Origin: Dehalococcoidales bacterium
Lineage (GTDB): Bacteria; Chloroflexota; Dehalococcoidia; Dehalococcoidales; GCA-2688105
DNA length: 42,465 bases
NCBI GenBank assembly: GCA_002688105.1
Contig: NZBQ01000011.1
Span: 2,754 to 45,218 of the forward strand
Direction: 5' to 3'
Shown here piece by piece: positions 1 to 7,530 of the stretch. Each line of letters opens with the position of its first letter. Positions within the stretch are counted from its first letter, which is position 1. A program made the translations under genes and the position numbers. The notes under the pieces were generated by a model. That model searched no databases. It was not told the DNA's origin and saw only the letters and a list, made by a program, of their open reading frames with translations.

Positions 1-219
1 TTTGTCCCCATCGTCTAATTTTAGAAGGATTGATAATTCGTCATCGGCGGCTACCTCAATTCTCATCTGGTTCATTTGCCACTCCGAGCCTAGTTCTGCT
101 TGCCTGAGTATCTCGGGACCGGTCGGGGATGACGTCTGGATTAGCTCGGCTATTTCTTGGCAGCCAGGGGTGAATACCAGTGATAACAATATGATTGCCG
201 TAAGAATATGCTTGGTCAT
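1..219 (-). CDS. Putative lipoprotein, C-terminus cut by window edge
   Basis: Open frame of 73 codons from an ATG at 219 running off the left edge with no stop. The start [20 protein letters not shown] is a short basic N-terminus, a hydrophobic stretch and a Cys near residue 20. This resembles a lipoprotein signal peptide, although Pro at -2 makes the lipobox imperfect. The mature part is acidic and unrecognised. An AGGACT ribosome site lies just upstream, and a TTGACT/TAAATT promoter with 17-bp spacing precedes it. It is probably an exported, membrane-anchored protein of unknown function. Another lipoprotein lies on the same strand beyond the tRNA gene, but nothing shows that they work together. 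Confidence 0.6.
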   Translation of the reverse strand, partial: MTKHILTAIILLSLVFTPGCQEIAELIQTSSPTGPEILRQAELGSEWQMNQMRIEVAADDELSILLKLDDGDK

Positions 220-240
220 CGGGAAGTCCTCACTTGATTT

Positions 241-269
241 AATTTAATCGAGGAAGCGTTAATAGTCAA
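241..269 (-). promoter_or_regulatory. Sigma70-like promoter of the left-edge lipoprotein
   Basis: On the minus strand TTGACT (269-264) is followed 17 bases later by TAAATT (246-241). Initiation near 234 would give a leader of about 15 bases before the ATG at 219. Confidence 0.5.
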
Positions 270-317
270 GTGCTGCTTAGCCTTAGTAAAACGTAGCCCT
301 CTCGCTTTGCTAGGCAA

Positions 318-346
318 TTGTACTCCGGGTATTAGTAATATATACT
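318..346 (+). promoter_or_regulatory. Promoter candidate for tRNA-Sec
   Basis: TTGTAC (318-323), a 17-base spacer and TATACT (341-346) lie just upstream of the tRNA, which starts at 360. The -10 box is good and the -35 box matches only partly. Confidence 0.5.
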
Positions 347-359
347 TGTGTTGGGGCTG

Positions 360-456
360 GGGAGCGGATGAGTCCCGGTGGGCTTCGCGGACTTCAAATC
401 CGTTGGGGGGCATTAAAAGTGTCTTCGGTGGGTTCGACCCCCATGCGCTCCCGCCA
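360..456 (+). tRNA. selC: Selenocysteine tRNA (anticodon TCA)
   Basis: A 97-nt tRNA with encoded CCA. The acceptor strands GGGAGCG and CGCTCCC pair over seven bases; the eighth position is a G-G mismatch by my folding. The D stem has six pairs (GAGTCC with GGGCTT), the anticodon loop is CTTCAAA with TCA, the long variable arm runs from about 401 to 427, and the T loop is TTCGACC. The eight-base acceptor strand, six-pair D stem and long variable arm are hallmarks of bacterial tRNA-Sec, which is charged with serine, converted by SelA and delivered by SelB to in-frame UGA. selA, selB and selD all follow within 6 kb. A T run at 470-475 follows without a clear hairpin. Confidence 0.95.
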
Positions 457-529
457 ATGTTCTACTTAATTTTTCTCATTTCTTACCCCCTTAGCGATGC
501 CCAGGGGCAGAATAGCGAGAATAACTATT

Positions 530-961
530 TTACCTCTCTTCAATCTGGTCTGGAGTTTTGACTTCTATTTGAGGAATCCCATTATACTCTTCAATCAGCC
601 CGGTAACACAAATGGTTCTACCTAAATAATAAGTTTCTGGAGGTCGGGGGAAGTTAGCCCGATAGTCCATCCGGATGACCACTATAAATTGCTTTGGATG
701 TGGGAAAGGCGTGCCAAAGTATAGTAAAGTAGGTTTGCCCTCGCTGTCGCTATCCCACTTGGCGTGAACGACCGGCCCACATATCGTAGTCCTTTCGCCA
801 ATATGTCGGTCAGCCTCATCCCAGCCGACTGTCCCGTATGGGCTTGGGGCTGGTATAGGTGTCGGCGGCTGTTCTGGCTGACTACAACCGACAACTGAGC
901 TAACCAGCAAAAGAGCTAATCCCCTCATTAGCATTGAATACCATTTGGCTTTACCCTTCAT
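530..961 (-). CDS. Putative lipoprotein of unknown function
   Basis: A 143-residue protein with a clear lipoprotein signal: basic start, hydrophobic segment and lipobox VVGC with Cys at residue 26. A Pro-rich linker follows (about residues 28-42). The mature part of about 100 residues has alternating short hydrophobic strands (ICGPVVHAKW, IVVIRMDY, GRTICVTGLIEEY) ending in a strand that reads IPQIEVKTPDQI. This resembles small OB-fold-like nucleic-acid or ligand-binding domains, but that is inferred from pattern only. A GGGGG ribosome site precedes the ATG and a TTGGCT/TACAAT promoter lies upstream. It looks monocistronic. Function unknown. Confidence 0.75.
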   Translation of the reverse strand: MKGKAKWYSMLMRGLALLLVSSVVGCSQPEQPPTPIPAPSPYGTVGWDEADRHIGERTTICGPVVHAKWDSDSEGKPTLLYFGTPFPHPKQFIVVIRMDYRANFPRPPETYYLGRTICVTGLIEEYNGIPQIEVKTPDQIEER

Positions 962-983
962 TTAAACCCCCATTTAGCCTATT

Positions 984-1012
984 ATTGTAGCCCAAATAGA
1001 CCCGAAAGCCAA
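984..1012 (-). promoter_or_regulatory. Sigma70-like promoter of the 530-961 lipoprotein
   Basis: Minus-strand TTGGCT (1012-1007), 17-base spacer, TACAAT (989-984). The predicted start near 977 is about 16 bases from the ATG. The rest of the gap to 1195 holds nothing I can assign. Confidence 0.55.
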
Positions 1013-1195
1013 TTTTTACTTTACGAGTGTATTTTTACACCATTTCCAGGCTTTCCCACCTGCCCTGTGGGGTTCGTGGGGGTATCCCCGGGGGCACTAG
1101 CTTAACCTGAAGCCTAATCCCTGAAAGTTGGTCTCGTAGAGAAATTTCAATTTGTGATAACATTATAGCCGAATGGCATCACGGGGAAAGCCTGA

Positions 1196-2083
1196 ATGAG
1201 AAATAGACATATCACCAGATTCGGTTCACCTTTAACTCGGTCTGGAGCACTCTACTTTGCAATCGACCAAGAAGGTCTTATTCAAATGGATATAGATATG
1301 CAACTTGAATAGCTACGGGCAAAGGGTAGATTTATCACTTCAGATATTAAGTCTCAAGTTAAGAGTGATGTGCAACGGAGAAAGGCAGAATACTACGATA
1401 GAGTAAATCAGATAGGCGTTCCTGACAGACTTAAAGAACTATTCTTAACAACAAGGAAAGCCGAAGCCGAACAGTCTTCCAGAAAGATTGTGCTGTCAGA
1501 GCATGATTTGTTCTTGTTAATCCATAATTGCTCCCGAATCCGCTTTACACACCGTTGCAAGTTTAAGCAATATATTCCTGAGCATTTAATAGTGTCGGAT
1601 ACCGACAGAGATGTAATGAAAACAGGTAATCCAAAGAAAACTTTGAAAAAGATTAGCTCTGGTCTGTTAGAACGGAGATATATCCATGTATACTTATTTG
1701 AATATGGCTCAGATTGGCGTTGCTTCTATTTCACCCATCAAGATATTGAACCAACGAACAACCACTGGAAATATGGTTGCCACTTACACTACATAAGCCA
1801 TCTATGGGCAGGATTAAAGAAGAGGTGGATTTGGAATAAATTCAATCAACGGTCTACGGAAATATCGGGCAGCCTTCATATAAGATTTGAGCCATTTGAA
1901 TTTCCCAACTCAAACGAACCTATAGAGAACTATCTGAATGAAAGTAAGCTACCACCGTGGGCGGTCATCTTTGACCCCAATCTTGCTAACGGGTGTGGTT
2001 CTGTTCCATTACCAGTACCACACTTGGCAACCAGAGGATTATGGATAACAAAGGTATCTTTACGATCCAAATCAAATCAATAA
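1196..2083 (+). pseudogene. Hypothetical protein interrupted by an in-frame TAG
   Basis: From an ATG at 1196 the frame reads 38 sensible codons (MRNRHITRFGSPL...) up to TAG at 1310-1312, then continues without another stop to 2083. The part after the stop is about 256 codons; a GTG at 1370 could restart a 237-residue product. Coding character is continuous across the TAG, which suggests one ancestral gene of about 295 codons broken by a nonsense mutation. The protein is basic and aromatic-rich (WKYGCHLHYISHLWAGLKKRW) with no motif I recognise. Restarted translation from 1370 is the alternative. There is no sign of pyrrolysine machinery here, so recoding of TAG is unsupported. The last 25 or so residues look less regular and may also be frameshifted. 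Confidence 0.5.
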
Positions 2084-2090
2084 GAGTGAC

Positions 2091-2154
2091 TGTAGTGAGA
2101 TTTTGTAGTGATAAATATATATTATATAAATATTTCATTACTTTTTTCACTACA
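2091..2154. repeat. AT-rich inverted repeat between convergent genes
   Basis: TGTAGTGA occurs twice (2091-2098, 2104-2111) and its complement TCACTACA once (2147-2154), flanking a very AT-rich loop. The element sits between the 3' end of the hypothetical gene and the 3' end of selB and contains a run of six T (2142-2147). It could act as a bidirectional terminator. Confidence 0.4.
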
Positions 2155-2175
2155 CCTATACTCCGCCTAAGCTTG

Positions 2176-4029
2176 CTATTGAAGGACTCGTTCGTCACCG
2201 ACACGGCGGGTTATCTTAGCTCGGTCTAGGTGTTCCAGGAAAGACAGGGCATATTTGCGGCTGGTGTTAAACATATCCCTCACTTCAGCTACGGTCACCC
2301 TGCCGTTTGCCTTTAAGTGGGCAGTAACCCTCTCCAGCATCTCATTGTAGGCTGAGGTAGAAAAAACTACCTCGTCGCTTACCTTGACCACACGGCGCTG
2401 CTCAATGAGCAAACTGAGCAAATCAGGCTCAGGAATGAGGTCGCCGGGTGGAGTGTAGGGATTTTGGGCTAGCGACTGCAGGAAGACGTCTATCTCTGAC
2501 TGCTGAGCCTGAGTTAGCTGGATGCGGTGAGTGGGCAGGCGAATGGCGGCACCATCCTCGATGACAGTACCTTCGTTGAGAAGCCCGGGTAAAACAGCCG
2601 AGAAGTGTGTTCTCATCTTCAATCGGCTACTTAGTTCCATTTTGGGCATCCCCGGACGAGCCGGGAACCTGTGGTGATAGTCCTGGAGTGCGGCGGTTAC
2701 TTTTTGGGTTAGACGCTCCCAGCCGGGTATAGTCAGGAAGAGGCGGTGTTCCCCCTGACCCATCTCCATTGCCTTCCCTTGCTGGATTAAGGATGCTATC
2801 ACCGGCTGGACTTCGGTGACAGGCAGGTCGCATTGAGCTGAGAGAGATGGTAACTCCAGGAGCTGTTTTGCCTCCAGTATTGCCATGATAATCTCTTCGG
2901 CCGTGCCTTGCTTCCTGACGCTAAGGCTCTGAATAACGGCGGGGCGAAAGCGACGATATCGTCGGGCATGTGATTCAACGACTTCGCCGCCCCCCAGGGT
3001 ACCCGTGGATGAATGGATAATGAAGTGGTCGCCCTTGACCAGCGCCACCGGTTTGCTCAGTGATAACTGAGCCCAGGTAGTTTCCCCGGGCTGAAGTTTC
3101 TCTTTCTCCAGCAAGCGGACTTTAGCCATCGTCTCAGTAGCGCCGGTATGAAAGCTGACGGTAGTATTATGGGGTAGGGGATGGTGGGCATATGAAAGCA
3201 GGCGAAGCTGTACAGTTGACATAACGGTTGATTTCAACCAGCCTGGCTTGGTAAGCACATCCCCGCGTTGTAGCTGGGAAGTAGCAATACCGACCAAATT
3301 GGCGGCAACTCTGCTTCCAGGAGTCGCCGTATTTATGCGGGCTTTATGCGTCTGCAACCCCCGTATACGCGACCTCAAGCCAGGGGGGACTATCTCTACC
3401 TCCTGCCCGGTGGTGAGTGAGCCATCTATCAACGTTCCGGTGACTATGGTGCCAGAGCCGGCTATAGTGAACACCCGGTCTATTGGGAGCCTCGCCCGTC
3501 CAGTATCCTTCCTGGGCTCGATAGCGTCTAAAAGTGTATCAATAGCTGAAGTTAAGTCGGGTAAGTCCTCCCCGGTTACTGCCGAGACGGCCACGACTGG
3601 AGCTTGGGAAAAGGTGGTCGGGGCAAGTAATTCCTCTACCTCCATCTTGACCAAGTTCAGCCACTCGTCATCTACTATGTCCTTTTTGGTTATGACCACG
3701 ATGCCTTTTTTTATTCCGAGCAGGTCCAGAATGGACAGGTGCTCTCTGGTCTGGGGCATCACTCCTTCATTGGCAGCGACGATAAGTAGAGCCAGGTCTA
3801 TCCCGCCCACTCCCGCCAGCATGTTCTTAATGAAACGCTCATGCCCGGGGACATCAACGATACCTACTTCCCGACCACTGGGCAGCTTTAGCCAGGCAAA
3901 GCCCAGGTCAATAGTCATGCCCCGCTCCTTCTCCTCACGCAATCGGTCAGGGTCAATTCCGGTCAAAGCATGCACTAAGACTGACTTACCATGGTCTATG
4001 TGTCCGGCAGTACCCAGCACGAACATCAT
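2176..4029 (-). CDS. selB: Selenocysteine-specific elongation factor SelB
   Basis: This 617-residue GTPase carries Sec-tRNA to ribosomes stalled at UGA next to a SECIS hairpin. The N-terminus has the GTP-binding motifs: P-loop GTAGHIDHGKS at residues 6-16, DVPGHERF and TKKD (in place of the usual NKxD). EF-Tu-like beta-barrel domains follow. The C-terminal 250 residues are helical and fit the winged-helix repeats that bind SECIS RNA, ending with a helix-turn-helix-like segment (GRVTVAEVRDMF). Length matches bacterial SelB. An AAGGGGG ribosome site precedes tandem ATG codons at 4029 and 4026. It lies 28 bp downstream of selA on the same strand, so the two are probably co-transcribed. Confidence 0.96.
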   Translation of the reverse strand: MMFVLGTAGHIDHGKSVLVHALTGIDPDRLREEKERGMTIDLGFAWLKLPSGREVGIVDVPGHERFIKNMLAGVGGIDLALLIVAANEGVMPQTREHLSILDLLGIKKGIVVITKKDIVDDEWLNLVKMEVEELLAPTTFSQAPVVAVSAVTGEDLPDLTSAIDTLLDAIEPRKDTGRARLPIDRVFTIAGSGTIVTGTLIDGSLTTGQEVEIVPPGLRSRIRGLQTHKARINTATPGSRVAANLVGIATSQLQRGDVLTKPGWLKSTVMSTVQLRLLSYAHHPLPHNTTVSFHTGATETMAKVRLLEKEKLQPGETTWAQLSLSKPVALVKGDHFIIHSSTGTLGGGEVVESHARRYRRFRPAVIQSLSVRKQGTAEEIIMAILEAKQLLELPSLSAQCDLPVTEVQPVIASLIQQGKAMEMGQGEHRLFLTIPGWERLTQKVTAALQDYHHRFPARPGMPKMELSSRLKMRTHFSAVLPGLLNEGTVIEDGAAIRLPTHRIQLTQAQQSEIDVFLQSLAQNPYTPPGDLIPEPDLLSLLIEQRRVVKVSDEVVFSTSAYNEMLERVTAHLKANGRVTVAEVRDMFNTSRKYALSFLEHLDRAKITRRVGDERVLQ

Positions 4030-4057
4030 ATGCCCCCTTTGGTGGCTTTGACGACTA

Positions 4058-5449
4058 TCAGGTATGCTGCAGGTCAGTAGTTACCCTTTGGAGGGCTTGA
4101 AGCACGACCTCATCCTCTTCAGGAAACACGGAGCGTGGGTCGAGAAGCAAAACATTATCACTTATTCGTCCTACGACTGGTATCTCTTGACAACACAGCC
4201 TTTGGCTTAATGTTTGAGCTATATTTTGGTGTTTTCTTTTCTCGGCTTCTCCCACGGTGACGAGCCTGGTGGGCAGGGTATCTCCGGGCAAGCTGCCGCC
4301 CCCTATCATAGTCTCCCCCTCCACCACTCTGGCCAAGCCTTGGAGAGGTTGAGCCCATAATCTGGCTCTCCGGTCAATATCTTCCAGAGAAGCTGAAATC
4401 ATGCGCCATACCGGGATTTTGTTTACCGCTTCATCCTTCAGGTAGTGAATTAAAGTAGCGGCTAGGCCGGCCAGCCTTATCTTGTCAATTCGCACTGCCC
4501 GTGCCAGCGGGTGTTTCTTTAATTTATCAATAAGTTGTTTCCTGCCGACAATAATGCCGGCTTGAGGACCACCCATAAGCTTATCACCAGAGAAGAGGAC
4601 CAGCCCAGCGCCAATGGCAACGCTTTGTGGTACCATTGGCGCTGGGTCGAGTCCGAATCTGGTCGTGTCCAGGAAACTGCCGCTGCCCAGATCATCAAAT
4701 ACCGGTAGCTCATAGTGTTTGCCCAGCGTTACTAACTCGTCAAGGGTAACAAAGTGAGTGAAACCCATTAGCCTGAAGTTGCTGGAGTGAACACGCATTA
4801 AGGCTGCTGTCCGTGGGTTAATCGCCTGTTCGTAGTCAGTGATATAGGTGCAGTTGGTGGTTCCTACCTCAATTAGCTTCACTCCACTTTGGCGCATGAC
4901 ATCGGGGATGCGAAAACCGTCACCAATCTCCACGGCTTGACCCCGGGAAACAATTACCTCCTTCTTTTTAGCTAGTGCGGTAAGGACTAGCAGCACCGCT
5001 GAGGCATTGTTGTTTACTACCAGCGCTGCCTCAGCCCCGGTTAGCTGGCAAAGAACCGGCTCAAGGTGAGTATTGCGGGAACCCCGTTTTCTACTATCGA
5101 AGTCAAGCTCCAGGTTGCAGTAGCCCTTAGCCATCGCCTCCATAGCGGCTATGGCTTCTTGGCTGAGTGGAGCACGCCCCAGATTGGTGTGGAGTATGAC
5201 GCCGGTAGCATTAATTACGGGGCGCAGGGTGGGGCTTGCTAAGGCGCGTACCTGGGTACAAATAGATTCCGCTATTTCACTAACGGACGGGCACGGGTTG
5301 CTGGCAGCGATAGATAAGCGTACCTGTTGCAGATACCGGCGGATAAAATCCACTATCAAGGTATGAGGATAGTTCTGCTGAAGTTGCCTGATACGCTCTT
5401 CGGAGAGCAGTCTATCCACGCTGGGAAGGTTACGAAACTCTTTGTCCAT
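4058..5449 (-). CDS. selA: L-seryl-tRNA(Sec) selenium transferase SelA
   Basis: A 463-residue PLP enzyme that converts Ser-tRNA(Sec) to Sec-tRNA(Sec) using selenophosphate. The family pattern is clear: NATGVILHTNLGRAPLS around residues 80-96, the cofactor-binding central region, and the PLP lysine in SGDKLMGGPQAG (Lys290). The full family length is present, including the N-terminal tRNA-binding helices. It starts with ATG at 5449 and forms an apparent selA-selB operon, divergent from selD. The 230-bp divergent gap contains a TATATT-like -10 sequence for selA, but no convincing -35. Confidence 0.97.
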   Translation of the reverse strand: MDKEFRNLPSVDRLLSEERIRQLQQNYPHTLIVDFIRRYLQQVRLSIAASNPCPSVSEIAESICTQVRALASPTLRPVINATGVILHTNLGRAPLSQEAIAAMEAMAKGYCNLELDFDSRKRGSRNTHLEPVLCQLTGAEAALVVNNNASAVLLVLTALAKKKEVIVSRGQAVEIGDGFRIPDVMRQSGVKLIEVGTTNCTYITDYEQAINPRTAALMRVHSSNFRLMGFTHFVTLDELVTLGKHYELPVFDDLGSGSFLDTTRFGLDPAPMVPQSVAIGAGLVLFSGDKLMGGPQAGIIVGRKQLIDKLKKHPLARAVRIDKIRLAGLAATLIHYLKDEAVNKIPVWRMISASLEDIDRRARLWAQPLQGLARVVEGETMIGGGSLPGDTLPTRLVTVGEAEKRKHQNIAQTLSQRLCCQEIPVVGRISDNVLLLDPRSVFPEEDEVVLQALQRVTTDLQHT

Positions 5450-5515
5450 TGCGCTTACGGTATTTTAATATATCTAGGCTAACTTTAAAAGCTACCATAC
5501 CAGTCCGAAACGTGC

Positions 5516-5551
5516 CATTGTGAGAGATTACCATGCCTTCGGCTCGCAATG
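5516..5551. repeat. REP-like imperfect palindrome
   Basis: CATTGTGAG (5516-5524) pairs with CTCGCAATG (5543-5551) with one G-T wobble, around an inner segment containing TTCGG. It resembles short dispersed palindromes with a TTGCGAG/CTCGCAA core found in many copies in various environmental bacterial genomes. I see only one copy in this window. Confidence 0.45.
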
Positions 5552-5601
5552 ACGAAGAGAGGAGGTCATGTGTTACTAATCATATGAACCAGTACGCGGC
5601 T

Positions 5602-5630
5602 TTGCCCTTTTAACCAGAGAATGCTAAAAT
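5602..5630 (+). promoter_or_regulatory. Sigma70-like promoter of selD
   Basis: TTGCCC (5602-5607), 17-base spacer and TAAAAT (5625-5630). Initiation near 5637 would leave a leader of about 44 bases before the selD ATG at 5681. Confidence 0.6.
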
Positions 5631-5680
5631 ACCAGATGGAACTGGAGTCTAATCTGCAGTTTCAGTAGTGGAGGCGTTAA

Positions 5681-6730
5681 ATGGATAAGAGGGTAAATCC
5701 TCGCTTGACTGAAACCGTTAGTGGGTCTGGCTGAGCTTCCAAGATAGGTCCGGGAGACCTAAACAAAGCCATGTGCGTCCTACCTGAGATGTCTGACCCC
5801 AATCTGCTTGTAGGATTAAGGAGTCCAGATGATGCCGGCGTCTACCAGCTAACCGATGACCTGGCTATCATCCAGACCATAGATTTCTTCACGCCTATAG
5901 TAGATGACCCTTACACTTTTGGTCAGATTGCTGCTGCTAATGCCTTGAGTGATGTCTATGCTATGGGTGGCAAGCCACTGACAGCTATGAATGTAGTCTG
6001 CTTTCCGATAAAGTCTATGGATATTTCCGTCTTGCAGGACATCCTTAAAGGTGGGGTGGATAAGATGCTTGAGACAGGGGTGTTACTGGTGGGGGGACAT
6101 AGTGTGGAGGATAACGAGCTCAAATATGGGCTTTCTGTTACCGGTACCGTGCATCCCAAACGGCTGGTAACTAAGTCCGGGGCTAAAGCAGGAGATAAAT
6201 TGATACTTACTAAACCGCTGGGAACCGGTATCATAAGCACTGCGGTGAAAGCTGAAATGGTTGACGAAGAGACGGTAGTCAGGCTTACAAAGTGTATGGC
6301 AACGCTGAATAACAAAGCCTCAGAGTTGATGCAGGAGGTAGGGATTCATGCCGGCACTGATATTACTGGTTTTGGATTTCTCGGGCACACCACCGAACTG
6401 GCTCAGAACAGCCAGGTTGGTATCAATATCTCCTCTACTTCAATTTCTTTCTTGCCGAGAACAGAAGAATTTGCCCAGCAAGGATTATGCCCGGGTGGGC
6501 TGCGCCGGAATAGAGAGTTCTACTCCACGGCGATAACAATTGCCAGCGAGGTGCCCCTTCATATAAAGGACATCCTGTTTGACCCCCAAACCTCCGGGGG
6601 ATTGCTAATCTGTCTGGCTCCCGGGAAAGCTGAACTTTTGCTAGACAGCTTGCGACAGGCAGGTGTGGAAGATGCCACTGTCGTTGGAGATGTGGTCAGC
6701 GAGCCAAAAGGGACGGTTACGGTAAAGTAG
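5681..6730 (+). CDS. selD: Selenide, water dikinase SelD, itself a selenoprotein (UGA-encoded Sec18)
   Basis: Makes selenophosphate from selenide and ATP, the selenium donor for Sec-tRNA and probably for the hydroxylase cofactor system at 26-29 kb. Read from ATG 5681 with UGA at 5732-5734 as Sec, the product is 349 residues and begins MDKRVNPRLTETVSGSG-U-ASKIGPGDLNKAM. This matches the family's glycine-rich active-site loop, where Cys or Sec occupies this position (Cys17 in E. coli). Downstream are the metal/ATP motifs (DDAGVYQL, TIDFFTPIVDDPY, DVYAMGGKP, GGHSVEDNELKYG) and a C-terminal DPQTSGGLL. A GGAGG-like ribosome site precedes the ATG. An annotation that stops at UGA would wrongly start at the internal ATG 5771 and lose the active site. 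It is convergent with lipB, with only 12 bp between stops. Confidence 0.95.
5732..5761 (+). promoter_or_regulatory. Selenocysteine UGA codon and bacterial SECIS-like hairpin
   Basis: The UGA is at 5732-5734. Ten bases later TAGGTC (5745-5750) pairs perfectly with GACCTA (5756-5761) around a CGGGA loop. A short hairpin with a G-containing apical loop starting about 10 bases after UGA is the arrangement that bacterial SelB recognises inside coding sequence. Confidence 0.8.
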
Positions 6731-6742
6731 CGCTACTCAATC

Positions 6743-7510
6743 TTATTCTAACTTCCCCCGGGGTACCGTCGGCTGAGACAGCCACTGGTCATTTCCTGGC
6801 TCACATTCTAATCCGAATGTCTCTGAGAAGGAATTGATTAAGCTATCAATAATGGTTTTGACCTCTATGGGACGTTCCAATAATTGTGAAAGTGATGTCA
6901 TCATTTCACTTCTCAAGCCACAGGGTCTTATATATTCAAAATACCGCAGGTCATTGCTTACATTCAAAGCAAAGCCGTGCATAGTAATGTAGCGATTGAC
7001 ATGTATACCTATTGAACAAACTTTCTTTTCGTGTACCCAGACACCGGGGTGCTTTAACACCCGCTGACCTTGGATACCGAGACCAAGCAGTAACTTGATA
7101 ATAACTGACTCCAGTTTCCAGATATACTCACGCACACTGAGGCCGTTCTCTTTGATGTTAAGTATGGGGTAGCCTACCAGCTGTCCCGGACCATGGTAAG
7201 TGATGCCACCCCCACGATTGGTAAGAAAGACGGCTATTTCCTCCCCGGTCAGTATCTCTGGAGGAACAATCAAGTCCTCTTCTCCCCTAAATCGTCCTAT
7301 GGTGACCACTGGTGGGTGCTCCAGTAGCAGTAATACATCGGGAACATCACCCTCAGCTCTCGCCTGCGTTAATCTTTGCTGCAGCTTTAAGGCAAGCTCG
7401 TATGGCATTATTCCCAGGTGACCGATGATACATACTTTCCGGTATGGTAAACGGCTTTTCTTAGAATCCGGGCAGTTAGCTTTTTTCTTCGTGGCAATGC
7501 TCATCGTCAA
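6743..7510 (-). CDS. lipB: Octanoyltransferase LipB
   Basis: Transfers octanoyl from acyl carrier protein to lipoyl domains, the first step of lipoate synthesis; the obvious local target is GcvH. The 255-residue protein has the family landmarks in order: EHPPVVTIGR, NRGGGITYHGPGQLVGYPI, the lysine-containing KKVCSIGIHV, HGFALNV and the catalytic cysteine in RPCGL. Residues 1-24 are a Lys-rich extension, and an alternative ATG (MSIATKKK) lies two codons in. It is the last gene of the gcv operon, 20 bp after gcvPB. No lipA is seen in the window. Confidence 0.94.
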   Translation of the reverse strand: MTMSIATKKKANCPDSKKSRLPYRKVCIIGHLGIMPYELALKLQQRLTQARAEGDVPDVLLLLEHPPVVTIGRFRGEEDLIVPPEILTGEEIAVFLTNRGGGITYHGPGQLVGYPILNIKENGLSVREYIWKLESVIIKLLLGLGIQGQRVLKHPGVWVHEKKVCSIGIHVNRYITMHGFALNVSNDLRYFEYIRPCGLRSEMMTSLSQLLERPIEVKTIIDSLINSFSETFGLECEPGNDQWLSQPTVPRGKLE

Positions 7511-7530
7511 AATCTATATCTATGTCACCT

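Noticed and set aside
3248-4051. 267-codon open frame antisense to selB
   Set aside because: It lies wholly opposite a strongly conserved gene, has a Ser/Pro-rich composition and no ribosome site or family features; it is a shadow of codon bias.
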